From: an uncultured Planctomycetaceae bacterium
GTDB lineage: Bacteria; Planctomycetota; Planctomycetia; Pirellulales; Pirellulaceae
Direction of reading: 5' to 3'
DNA: 55,688 bases
Assembly: GCA_937862885.1 (NCBI GenBank)
Contig: CALMEE010000042.1
Location: 1-55,688 of the forward strand
The notes under the pieces are model-generated. The model was given only the letters and a program-made list of their open reading frames with translations, did not search any database and had not been told where the DNA came from. The translations under genes and the position numbers were made by a program. Below are positions 7,932-16,738 of this stretch, in pieces; position 1 is the first letter of the stretch; each line of letters opens with the position of its first letter.

Positions 7932-9056
7932 TCAAACATTAATTTTCGAAGCGGTAGGCGCCTGCACGTCTTGCCCAGGAATCGATGCTGGTGCAACCAC
8001 TCGTTTCCACATGGATTTCAGCTTTCTTGTCAGTGGTCGTTCGATCCAAAACGTATAAGCTGCGGCAAACGTGACAACAAACGCGATTGCGATCGACATA
8101 CTCAAGATCGGCGACAAGCCACGATGATTGAGTGCGTGAATTATTGAGCATCCCAAATTGTTGTGGAACAAATACAGGGCGTACGAAATTGACGCAAAAA
8201 ATACAAACGGCCTTTTCCTCAACAGCGGAACTTTGCCATAAGCACTTGCAGCCAATAGCGCTATGAACGCGGCCGTAACCAATGGATTGTGTTCATGCCG
8301 GTCGACCGCGTGGAATACGAGGACAGACAAAAACATTACGCCCCAATTGTGCAGTGCTCTGCCTCGATTACTGACAATTTCATGCAACAAAATTCCCATA
8401 GCAAACAGCGGGAAGTAATCGAGGATCAACGCAGACCGCATTACATGCGCCACACCAGCTGCCCACGTGGCGGCATCGTTTTCCTGAATGGAGTCGATCG
8501 CAAGGCAACCAACGAACGACAGCAACAAATAAAGCATGATCGTCGGCAACGGCCGCAAGAATGAGCCTGTTAAGAACATCGCCAACAATATCAAATAGAA
8601 AAACAGCTCGACCTGCAGAGTCCAGGTTACTGGCTCAATCGTGTCATAGCCGAACGCATTCGGTAACGCTGTTGCGTTGAATAAGATCGCGTCCAAAGTC
8701 ATTCCACTGAAGGCGATCGGTGTTACCAACACCAGAAAAACATTGAGGACGAGCATCAGCCAGAACGATGGAAAAATGCGTAGCAACCGGTTGACCAGGA
8801 AGTCCCCAGGTTGTTGCCTGCGCAACAGCGTCATGGCGTTGACGTATCCACTTAGCATGAAGAACAGCTGCACACCATATTTTCCGTAAGGCATCTCAAA
8901 GCCTAATTCGCCAATATATCCGTACTTGGTCTGATAGTAATGCGTAAAGTGAAACAACATCAGGTTGATGGCGGCCAGCGCGCGCAGTGCGTCCAGTTCG
9001 AAGATCCTCGATGTGCCGTTTCGGCTAAGTTCCGATTGTTTTTCTGCGGCAATCAT
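7932..9056 (-). CDS. Membrane acyltransferase, OafA/Acyltransferase-3 family
   Basis: This 374-residue integral membrane protein has about ten hydrophobic helices. Near residue 20 the motif ELDALRALAAINLMLFHF contains the R and H typical of the Acyltransferase-3 family, and GVQLFFMLSGYV follows at about residue 60. RLLRIFPSFWL and FISYALYLFHNNLG-like segments complete the pattern. Members of this family O-acetylate or otherwise acylate lipopolysaccharides, exopolysaccharides or peptidoglycan. It is the first gene of a three-gene minus-strand operon with two CelD-type acetyltransferases, so the set probably decorates a surface polysaccharide. No Shine-Dalgarno site stands out at the ATG, so the start is a little uncertain. 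Confidence 0.9.
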   Translation of the reverse strand: MIAAEKQSELSRNGTSRIFELDALRALAAINLMLFHFTHYYQTKYGYIGELGFEMPYGKYGVQLFFMLSGYVNAMTLLRRQQPGDFLVNRLLRIFPSFWLMLVLNVFLVLVTPIAFSGMTLDAILFNATALPNAFGYDTIEPVTWTLQVELFFYLILLAMFLTGSFLRPLPTIMLYLLLSFVGCLAIDSIQENDAATWAAGVAHVMRSALILDYFPLFAMGILLHEIVSNRGRALHNWGVMFLSVLVFHAVDRHEHNPLVTAAFIALLAASAYGKVPLLRKRPFVFFASISYALYLFHNNLGCSIIHALNHRGLSPILSMSIAIAFVVTFAAAYTFWIERPLTRKLKSMWKRVVAPASIPGQDVQAPTASKINV

Positions 9057-10520
9057 GAGCTGGCGTGTTCGAGTTCAATGTGGGGGGTGTGGAGGTTGTC
9101 CTAAGTAGACCGCTATATCGATTAACGCCTGGATAGCACTTTCTATTTTCTGCACGGGCGGCACTCTGCTTGAGCAACTGTCCTTGCTAGTTCTGAAAAA
9201 AGAGTACCTTCGGTCGATGCAAGTGTAGGATAATATTGACGGCATCAGCTTTCGTCATGATCGTTAAATTGAATTTCCGGTCGCTATAACCGGTACTATC
9301 CTTAACTCGAACATGCACCGTATTCCAATCATGACCGAAGCCGAAAATCGCAACCATGGAATGGGCCAAATCGATTGATCATCAATGGCAATTTGTGTCT
9401 AGATTGATCTTGGATTTGTGAGGCATTGATAGCAATGTTTCTTGGTTGCTTTCAGGATTGGAGGGAAATGAATTTTCTCGCTAATGTCTCTTGACCGGAT
9501 TGGAGCGATCCAATAATCTGCACCCATCGTGGTTGATGACTTGGGTTTTCGGCCACGAGAATGAATGACTTGGTTATGTATTGATGAAGACGCAAGCGCT
9601 TGTTGATGCATGCCTAGTGACTCGGTGATCATGGAAGCTGATCCGACCACAGGTTACACCAATGATTTTTTGAGCCGATTGACTCACGGATCGAGTCGAT
9701 CGCTTCGAATCCAATCGCTCTCGGATTAAACAGCGGATCCTTCGCCCCCCTAGGACCAATGTTGCCGAGGGCTTTTTTTATGCGCAGTCTCCAAATTGCA
9801 ATTCCGGCAGACTTCAGCGTCTACTCTCCGCGAGGATTTCTTTCGCCAACAAAGTTGCTGCGTTGTCTTAATTTGGCATCCAGTCGCGATATTGAGGCAG
9901 CCCAGTTAATTGCGTGCGGACTAGCGATATCGTTTCGGGAATTGGCGAGTTACTCGTTTTTGCCGGTCCGTTTTTTGAGTCCATATTCGAGGTTCAAGGG
10001 CGTTCACCGATCGGGTCAGGTGGCGAACTCCTCAAATCCAAAAATTCGATTTGGATGGCAACGGTCCCAGTTGAGAATCAGCGACTACTTTTCCTAAATC
10101 CCTGCTCTTACATATCTTTCCACATCGCAAAAACTTGCATTGATAGCAAACAACAGTCAGGCTCGGGGGAGATTCCTCAGCGTGCGGCCATCAATTAAAT
10201 CGCACGCATTTTGAAAGAAGTGGTGTTGACCTTGCCTGAAGCAACTCCTAGCATCCACGACTATTTCAATGGAACTTGGATCAGTCATCCGCGATGTCAC
10301 GTCGTGGCACGTCCTTGATTCCGATTCGGACGCCGCTTCGTTGTTGATCGGCTATTGCAAATGGCATCGTTTTGCGGGTGTTCGATACTTGAGATTGTAT
10401 AAAGCGTCTCGCGAGTGTTTTTCGCGAATTGATTTTTACGACACAACAATTTGCCATCGCTTGATTAACTCCAGGCTGGCAAACGCATTCAATTAAGCGG
10501 GTATGCAAGGCACAATTCAA
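9057..10520. other. Long gap with no recognised gene
   Basis: This 1.46-kb stretch separates the divergent acyltransferase operon and lipoprotein gene. Short open frames occur (for example 9759-10097 and 10269-10496 on the plus strand), but none shows a family motif, a ribosome site or convincing composition. TTGACC (10226-10231) and TAGCAT (10249-10254) with 17-base spacing form a possible plus-strand promoter, which would give the lipoprotein gene a leader of about 260 bases. It may be a decayed gene region or a regulatory leader. Confidence 0.4.
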
Positions 10521-11669
10521 ATGATTTCATCTAAGCGCACGCTCAAACGATCGATTGATATCCTCAGCCTCGGCTTGATTTTCGTGTTTCTAGCTGGATG
10601 CCAATCGATGAGCCTTCCTAAACTGCCATCGTTGGCTTTTTGGAAGAAAGAATCACCTGTGCTGACCGCGCGGCATGATGACTACATTCAACCTCCTGCG
10701 GCCAATGTTTCGCCGATGAAAAGTAAACAGACCGCCTCAACTCCCAACGGACTTCCATCCACGATACCGCCTGGCAACACAAAACGTGAATCAGAGTCCC
10801 CAATCGAGCGCTACGCCTTGATTGATTCTCCCCAGTCCGATGCGTTGGCTGACGCAACTGCCAAGTTGCAGCAAATCGAGCGCGAACGATCTAGTTTTAA
10901 TCCACAAAAAAATTCCGTAGCGGGTCTCGGAGCTACCAATCAGAATCTGGTAGCTGAAGCTGAACGGCTCGTACAAAATGCTGATCGTACGCAGATTGAC
11001 GTCGAGATTGACAAGACGCCTGTCTTGGACGTTGTTTCGCGCGGCGAAGAGGTCAATCCATATGATTTCGTACGCAGCGACCCGGCGCAATTGAATCAAT
11101 TTCGGCAAACTGGAACTGGTCCGCTGGCTCCTAATTTTGGGACAACCAACTCGGGCAAACCAGATGATCACGGCAATTCACGAGCGTTAACCCCCGGTGA
11201 CGCTGGCACATCCAACATTGCGGCGCAAAATAATTACCCAACGACACCGTATCGCGAATTTCAACCTGCCTCCGCCGACGGTCCCAATACGTTGACGCCT
11301 CGATCAAATCTCAATGCTCTTACACCAGTAGCTAACAACGCAACGACTACGAATCAAATCTCGCCTTTATCTCCTTTGGCACAAACTGGAACGACTCAGC
11401 CAAACTCGTCTACCAATGGCGCAACTTCCTCAGGGGTATCCTCGGGAACGGTTGAACTGCCTGCTAATCTCAGGAATAGCCAAGTATCGTTTGCGCCAGG
11501 CAGCATTCGAAAGTTACGTGAAAACTCCAACGAGTCGGCGTCCGCTACAATGCAAGTTAACTCACCCCTCATGCGACAATCTGCGACTACCGAGGCCAAT
11601 GCCACAGGTCCTCCACCGCAACAACCGCCATCGAACCTAGAAAGTGGCGGCTCATTCAAGTTTAGGTGA
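10521..11669 (+). CDS. Low-complexity lipoprotein of unknown function
   Basis: The 382-residue product begins with a basic stretch and a hydrophobic segment ending in the lipobox LAGC near residue 27. It is therefore expected to be an exported, lipid-anchored protein. After MSLPKLPSLAFWKKE, most of the chain is rich in Ser, Thr, Asn, Pro and Gln and looks disordered; AERLVQNADRTQIDVEIDK is one of the few helical parts. I recognise no domain. The start at 10521 puts the signal peptide close to the N terminus; an ATG at 10503 in the same frame is the alternative. AAGG lies 10 bases upstream of the chosen ATG. It has no operon partner. Confidence 0.75.
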   Translation: MISSKRTLKRSIDILSLGLIFVFLAGCQSMSLPKLPSLAFWKKESPVLTARHDDYIQPPAANVSPMKSKQTASTPNGLPSTIPPGNTKRESESPIERYALIDSPQSDALADATAKLQQIERERSSFNPQKNSVAGLGATNQNLVAEAERLVQNADRTQIDVEIDKTPVLDVVSRGEEVNPYDFVRSDPAQLNQFRQTGTGPLAPNFGTTNSGKPDDHGNSRALTPGDAGTSNIAAQNNYPTTPYREFQPASADGPNTLTPRSNLNALTPVANNATTTNQISPLSPLAQTGTTQPNSSTNGATSSGVSSGTVELPANLRNSQVSFAPGSIRKLRENSNESASATMQVNSPLMRQSATTEANATGPPPQQPPSNLESGGSFKFR

Positions 11670-12198
11670 GTCACTGCCGAAACGCCACCAACCTAATGAC
11701 GACGCACATGGTGGTGTCTGGCCAGCGTTATACGATCGCAAGTAGATTGGGCTCAACGCATCGCGTCTGTAGGCAGCGATGACGTATGCCATCAATTTCC
11801 CCTCTTGCCAACGTGCTACATGGCCCAGAAACCTCTTTCGCGGAATCGAAGGGTGTGGCTACTTCGCCACAGGTTGCGAAGATCTCGAGTTGATATTCAT
11901 TTCAGCGATGGCGGCGGTCGGTACCAGTGAAGTGCATCGCCGACTGCTCAAACGTCAATCGGCAAACCAAATCCCAAAGCCATTTCTGATTCCGCGCAGA
12001 AAATGGCAATGTACGACGTTACATTCAGCTTGCGACGAATGCAATTCGCGATTGAATGGTATATCGCTGCTTTTCGCTCGATAAAGTCTCAGAAACTATG
12101 AGGCAAAATGCAGAATTGCACTGAACCTCAAGCTAGAATTTGCGATGCAAGAGATTGCCAAGCGCAAGTCGCACATCGTAGCTGATAGGCTGCCTCAA
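11670..12198. other. Intergenic gap, convergent
   Basis: About 530 bases lie between the ends of the lipoprotein gene (+) and rimI (-). A 101-residue plus-strand frame (11779-12084) has no recognisable motif and no ribosome site, so I do not call it. No strong terminator hairpin was seen. Confidence 0.4.
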
Positions 12199-12720
12199 TT
12201 AACCAGCCAACTTGGTGATGCGATTCGTGGGGATGAAGGTTGCTTCATCTTCTGAATTGATTCTGAAATGCATCACGTAAGCATCCTCGACGGTATCGTC
12301 GTAGTAGTCGCGAAGCACAGTGACCGCGACAAAGCCCATGCGTTGAAAGAACAATTGAGCTGCCAAGTTCGTTTCGCGAACTTCCAAGATAATGCGAGTA
12401 CGACGCTGTTGGGATAGCTTACCAATTAATTTCTCCACCATTTGCCGTCCGATGTTACGACGGCGAAAGTCTGGTCGCACCGCAAAATTCAAAATATGTA
12501 ACTGCTCTTGATGCAATTCGTAAATCATGAAGCCAATGACTTGCTCGTCATGTTCAGCCACCATGCCGATACAATTTCGACCGCGCAAGCAATGGTAGAA
12601 ATCTTGCTCCGACCACGGAAATTCAAAGCTGTTTTCTTCGATTCTCGTGACTTCCTGCATGTCACGTCGAATCATCCAACGAATATGAACATCAATTTTT
12701 GTTTTCATCTTTGAATCCAT
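12199..12720 (-). CDS. rimI: Ribosomal protein S18 alanine N-acetyltransferase (RimI-like)
   Basis: This 173-residue cytoplasmic GNAT protein matches the length and pattern of RimI, which acetylates the N-terminal alanine of ribosomal protein S18 using acetyl-CoA. Visible features are the start of the fold (WMIRRDMQEVTRIEENSF), the FPWSEQDF segment typical of RimI, the strand LHILNFAVRPDFRRRNIGRQM with the acetyl-CoA pyrophosphate loop (R-x-x-x-I-G), and NLAAQLFFQRMGF followed by DYYDD. The ATG at 12720 follows AAGGGG by 6 bases, which decides it against a TTG 15 bases upstream. The usual neighbour tsaB is absent, so the assignment rests on the protein alone. A related GNAT with another target is possible. 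Confidence 0.8.
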   Translation of the reverse strand: MDSKMKTKIDVHIRWMIRRDMQEVTRIEENSFEFPWSEQDFYHCLRGRNCIGMVAEHDEQVIGFMIYELHQEQLHILNFAVRPDFRRRNIGRQMVEKLIGKLSQQRRTRIILEVRETNLAAQLFFQRMGFVAVTVLRDYYDDTVEDAYVMHFRINSEDEATFIPTNRITKLAG

Positions 12721-13360
12721 CTTGGACCCCTTCAATACCGCTCAGTAACAAACAACGAGCGATTGCATCCATTCACACGACGATCGGAACCAAATTCCTC
12801 GCATATACATCGAGGATTTCCTCCAGCCGAATTGAGTCAGCCGAACGAAGTTAAAACCTAGCAAATGCAGTCAATGATCACAATATTAATGATCGGCCAA
12901 ATTGTGAAATTTTTATTCACTGATTTAGCGAGGATTCGCTCATTTATTTTTTGCCGCTAGCGAGCTTGACATTTCCCATCGAACAAAACTTGAGGTCCCA
13001 ATCAAAGTCCGGGGCACATCGAACTGTTCAGGAAAAAACTTTCCAACGCATGTTGGATACGGTCAACGACAATTAACATTGAGAATCTGCGAAACCTGCC
13101 GAAAGCAGAACATTGCGACAAAACCGAAGCGGTCCGGTTAACAAACGAATCGAGCGAAGCATCATTCAAACGTTCGGTCGAATTTCGATTCGTGAACCCG
13201 TCATCATGTTGAATTGGCGAAGCTGCATCGAATTCACAAACTTGGCAAATAAATACGAAATTGACGATAAAGATAATTATAACACCTAGTAATACACGAT
13301 AAATCGTGATGAGGGTGAATCTCCTGGAATCCGCACGTTTTTGCCAATAATCGACTGAGT
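12721..13360. other. Divergent intergenic region
   Basis: This 640-base, AT-rich region lies between rimI (-) and the glycosyltransferase gene (+) and must carry both promoters. A minus-strand frame (13002-13370) with one hydrophobic segment overlaps the glycosyltransferase start and is probably not a gene. No repeats or hairpins stood out. Confidence 0.4.
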
Positions 13361-14740
13361 ATGAGTGCATTTTGGATCGTCATCGTCAGCGTTTCCGTAC
13401 TTGCGCTGTTGGTTAATACGATGCTAGTTATCACTGCCTTCGAGAACCGTCGCTATGCCAAAGTGCATGAACAATGTCGCGACGAGAATTTGAAGACACG
13501 AAATCAACACGTCGACCTATTCATTCCTTGTGCCGGCAATGAACCAGGGCTATACGATCGATTGACTCGTTTTCTGGGTCAAAGCTACGGAAATTACACG
13601 GTAACCTTCATTATTGGGTCGCCAGATGACACAGCGCTTCCAGTGATTGAAGCGGCGATTAGCGAATGCGAAGTCTCGGCAAGAATTAAGCTAGTCAATC
13701 CATCACAAATGCTTGGCAAAAAGGTAAACAAACTTCGTGAAGCTACGAAGGAATTGCGGCATGACACGACGATCCTGGCCTTCGCGGATTCCGATGTCGT
13801 GCCGGAACCGGATTGGCTCACTAAGTTGGTGGCGTCACTCGAAAAGCATCCGATTTGCATTACCGGTTATCGCTGGATTTTTCCGGAAAAGAACAAGTTA
13901 CCTAACCTAGTGGTGTCGAGCTTGAATGCCGTAATTGCCGGCTATTTGGGAAGGCATCGAACTTCACTGGTCTGGGGAGGAACTTGGGCCATTTACCGCG
14001 CTGCTTTTGAAGAACTAAAGGTGCGCGACGCATGGCAGTACGCTGTCAGCGACGACTTGATAGCCAGCAAAGTCATCCAGCGCGCAAATCGTTCGATCTA
14101 TTATGATCCTTCGTGCTTGGTCCGCACAAATTTCGACGGGTCCTGGGCGAGCAGTTTTGAATTCATGCGGCGCCAGCTTTTGATCTTTAGAAAACACTTT
14201 CCCGGTTATTGGTGGGGCGGCTTCCTGACTACAGCGTTGTCCCAACTGACGTTTTGGTCACTGCTTGGCGCAGGATTGGCATATAGCATGCAGGGAAATC
14301 GCAATGGTCCGCTGATGTTGGTGATGGCTTTGGGAATATATGTAATGGCTATCGCGCGAGCCGCCCTTCGCCAAGCTATCGCGGCTAGCCGTTTCCCGAA
14401 TTATCGGCACGAATGCAAAGCAGCCTATTGGTTCGATATTCTCGGGTTTCCAATAACGGGATTGATTGGCATGTTGGTTTTTGTTATCTCATCACTGGTA
14501 AACCGAATAACTTGGCGAGGCACACATTACACATTTTCAACTTCGCGTTACGACATGAACCGATCACCGTCGTACGCGAACAACGAAGCGAGTATTTTGC
14601 CCATCAATTCCTTCGAACCAGAAGTTGTCCCTATAGTGAACACTGGCCAGACATGGCTGTTGGACCGTTTATCTCGCGATCCTCGATCACGCGTTGCCGT
14701 CGATATTTGCAATGCGCCGACACGCCGCACGGCGGCTTAG
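13361..14740 (+). CDS. GT2/GT21-type membrane glycosyltransferase (ceramide glucosyltransferase-like)
   Basis: The 459-residue protein has an N-terminal membrane helix (residues 4-27), a GT-A domain, and about three C-terminal helices. The processive-type motifs of the ceramide glucosyltransferase group are seen in order: SPDD (87-90), ADSDVVPEPDW (142-152), SDD (230-232) and RRQLLIFR (270-277), which stands in place of Q/RxxRW. It should transfer a sugar from a nucleotide-sugar to a lipid or hydrophobic acceptor at the inner face of the membrane. A B12-type radical SAM enzyme follows 111 bases downstream on the same strand, so both may act on one glycolipid. This resembles the hpnI-hpnJ order of hopanoid loci, but no hopanoid genes are nearby. 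The acceptor is unknown. Confidence 0.85.
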   Translation: MSAFWIVIVSVSVLALLVNTMLVITAFENRRYAKVHEQCRDENLKTRNQHVDLFIPCAGNEPGLYDRLTRFLGQSYGNYTVTFIIGSPDDTALPVIEAAISECEVSARIKLVNPSQMLGKKVNKLREATKELRHDTTILAFADSDVVPEPDWLTKLVASLEKHPICITGYRWIFPEKNKLPNLVVSSLNAVIAGYLGRHRTSLVWGGTWAIYRAAFEELKVRDAWQYAVSDDLIASKVIQRANRSIYYDPSCLVRTNFDGSWASSFEFMRRQLLIFRKHFPGYWWGGFLTTALSQLTFWSLLGAGLAYSMQGNRNGPLMLVMALGIYVMAIARAALRQAIAASRFPNYRHECKAAYWFDILGFPITGLIGMLVFVISSLVNRITWRGTHYTFSTSRYDMNRSPSYANNEASILPINSFEPEVVPIVNTGQTWLLDRLSRDPRSRVAVDICNAPTRRTAA

Positions 14741-14851
14741 AGTTCGCCGCTTGAGTCGCTGCCTGGACACATTGGGAATCTGCTTTGAAACTGGCTTGAA
14801 AATTGTGTAAAGGAACTTCAGCAATTAATCGTTGGCACTGAATTACATGGC

Positions 14852-16324
14852 ATGCGTATGAAAATCGTACTGTTCGACTCCAAGATCAATGACGCCCAGA
14901 AAGACTTTGCTGGAGGCATGGGAGTCGGCATGCACTCTGGTTCGGGTGGTTTCCGAGGTAGAGTAATTCGCTTTTTCTACATGCGGGATAGGCGCCCGGT
15001 GGCTTTAAACTTCGCATATCTTTCGGCCATATTCAAACGTCTTGGTCATGACGTCGAATATGCGTTGGATCGATCGGCGGAGGGTGACATCTACTTATTC
15101 AACCCGGCTTTACTGACGCTAGAGCATGAGATTAGGCAAGCAGAGTTGATCCGTGCAAGATCGCCAAAAGCCCAGCTCTGGTGGACCGGCTCCGTCGTTT
15201 TCGGTTTGAAAGACGTATTGGTCGAGCGGCTGAGCAATCTAAATGGCAAGATCTTGATCGGCGAACCTGAGATGCTCATGACTGAGTTTGACCGGGTGTA
15301 CCATTCCCAAGAATCGGTAATTGATTTGGGAGCATTGCAAGATTTGGATCAACTCCCCTTTCCCGACTGGTCCCCCTTTGGCCACAACAAATTCAAAATC
15401 CGTTATGACTTCTGGAGATTTCCGACCGCCTATATCCAGCAAAGTCGTGGTTGCACGTTCAAGTGCAACTATTGTCCGTACATAATGATTGAAAATAAGA
15501 CGCGGTTGCGTGATCCGGAAAGCGTTGTTGCGGAAATCCAGCATGGAATCGATGCTTATGGGTTTCGATCATTCAAATTTCGCGACCCTTTGTTTGGATT
15601 GGACCGCAAACGTGTGTTGCGCGTCGCGGAAGGCATTGCGGCACTCTCCACCAAGATCCAATTCTCAATCGAGACTCGAATCGACCTGATGCGAGACGAA
15701 ACGCTCCTGGCGCTGAAACGCGCGGGACTAACCAGCATTACCGTCGGAATCGAAACTCCGAATGAAGAAATGTTGCGCAAGTACCAGCGAGCACCGATTA
15801 AAGACGATCGACAACGCGATTTCATTTTGCGCTGCCGCGAACTGGGGATCCGCACCGTAGCCGGTTTTATGGTCGGATTTCCCGAGGACACCGCAGAAAA
15901 CATCCTTTGGGTCCTGAACTATGCGCGGAAACTCAATCCCACGTATGCGAACTTCAACGTCGTTACACCGTATCCTGGCACCGGTTTTCATCAAGCGGTG
16001 CGTGACCAAATCGCCAGCCACAACTTCGCTGACTACAGCGTCTACCAGCCTGTCATGCGATACAAGCATCTGAGCGCAGACCAAGTCAAGGAATTACACG
16101 CGAAGTGCTTCACCAAGTTCTATTTTCGCTCCCGGTATTTCCGAGACAATGCCGCTTTGTTGTGGCCCCGATATCGCTCTTTGCTTCAGAGACTATTACC
16201 CATCCACGCGCCGGCAACGGATCAAGTTGGATCGAACAGGAGCCCTAACTTGGAAACGAATAGCCAACAGGCGCTAAAACAGATTAATCCAACTGCCTGC
16301 GATTCGCCGAGAAAAGTTGCGTAG
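14852..16324 (+). CDS. B12-binding domain radical SAM protein
   Basis: This 490-residue enzyme has an N-terminal cobalamin-binding-like domain (residues about 1-165, including PVALNFAYLSAIFKRLGHDV) and a radical SAM barrel. The cluster-binding Cys residues are C201, C205 and C208 in RGCTFKCNYCPY. SITVGIETPNEEMLRKYQR, GFMVGFPEDT and NVVTPYPGTGF are the usual barrel motifs. Such enzymes catalyse difficult methylations, ring or carbon-carbon rearrangements. The gene follows a GT21-like glycosyltransferase and may modify its product. An ATG two codons downstream (14858) is an alternative start. Its TAG stop codon coincides with the left end of a MITE-like element, but the uninterrupted sequence would also read TAG, so the protein is probably intact. 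Confidence 0.88.
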   Translation: MRMKIVLFDSKINDAQKDFAGGMGVGMHSGSGGFRGRVIRFFYMRDRRPVALNFAYLSAIFKRLGHDVEYALDRSAEGDIYLFNPALLTLEHEIRQAELIRARSPKAQLWWTGSVVFGLKDVLVERLSNLNGKILIGEPEMLMTEFDRVYHSQESVIDLGALQDLDQLPFPDWSPFGHNKFKIRYDFWRFPTAYIQQSRGCTFKCNYCPYIMIENKTRLRDPESVVAEIQHGIDAYGFRSFKFRDPLFGLDRKRVLRVAEGIAALSTKIQFSIETRIDLMRDETLLALKRAGLTSITVGIETPNEEMLRKYQRAPIKDDRQRDFILRCRELGIRTVAGFMVGFPEDTAENILWVLNYARKLNPTYANFNVVTPYPGTGFHQAVRDQIASHNFADYSVYQPVMRYKHLSADQVKELHAKCFTKFYFRSRYFRDNAALLWPRYRSLLQRLLPIHAPATDQVGSNRSPNLETNSQQALKQINPTACDSPRKVA

Positions 16325-16602
16325 CCCGAATTTCTCACAGGGCTGTGATAATAGAAAAGAAACCAAACCGAATTGCACGGGCTTCATTGAATGAATCAAC
16401 ATTATCAGTGAAACGTGCTCAACAGGTTTGGTGATAATAGAGCGTCAACAATTATCGTTCGAATTCCATCCCCTTGGCCGTCGGGAAATTGTTGCAAAAG
16501 TTGATGCCCTGGCGATTACTTCGGATGGGGTGGTTGGCTGCCGCGGGTAGTAGAAGAACGATTTCGGTACCAATTTCAATCAGCCGTGTGAGAAATTCGG
16601 GC
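16324..16602. mobile_element. MITE-like element with 22-bp terminal inverted repeats
   Basis: The left end (16324-16345) and right end (16581-16602) are inverted copies with one mismatch in 22 bases; both begin GCCCGAATTTCTCACA. A TA dinucleotide flanks each end, as in TA-targeting IS630/Tc1-mariner-type insertion. The 279-bp interior has no transposase frame. It contains a short direct repeat (GTGATAATAG at 16345-16354 and 16431-16440). It is best read as a non-autonomous element. The parent transposon is not in this window. Confidence 0.65.
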
Positions 16603-16738
16603 TAGTTTCTCGTTTCGCGCGATATCGCCGCGCGTCACTACCGTCATCTACCGTCGAAAAACAGGCATCGGCAGTGACTTAGCGCGCCGAATCTGATTGC
16701 GTTTCCACAAACCCACCACAACCTTTGCTGAGTCCGAA

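Noticed and set aside
9759..10097. 112-residue plus-strand frame in the long gap
   Set aside because: No recognisable domain, no ribosome site and unconvincing composition.
13002..13370. 122-residue minus-strand frame with a hydrophobic segment
   Set aside because: It overlaps the start of the divergent glycosyltransferase gene, has no known motif, and its C-terminal half looks random.
13361..16324. hpnI-hpnJ (hopanoid side chain) assignment
   Set aside because: Types and order fit, but the N-terminal part of the radical SAM protein is not HpnJ-like as far as I recall, and no other hopanoid gene is nearby.
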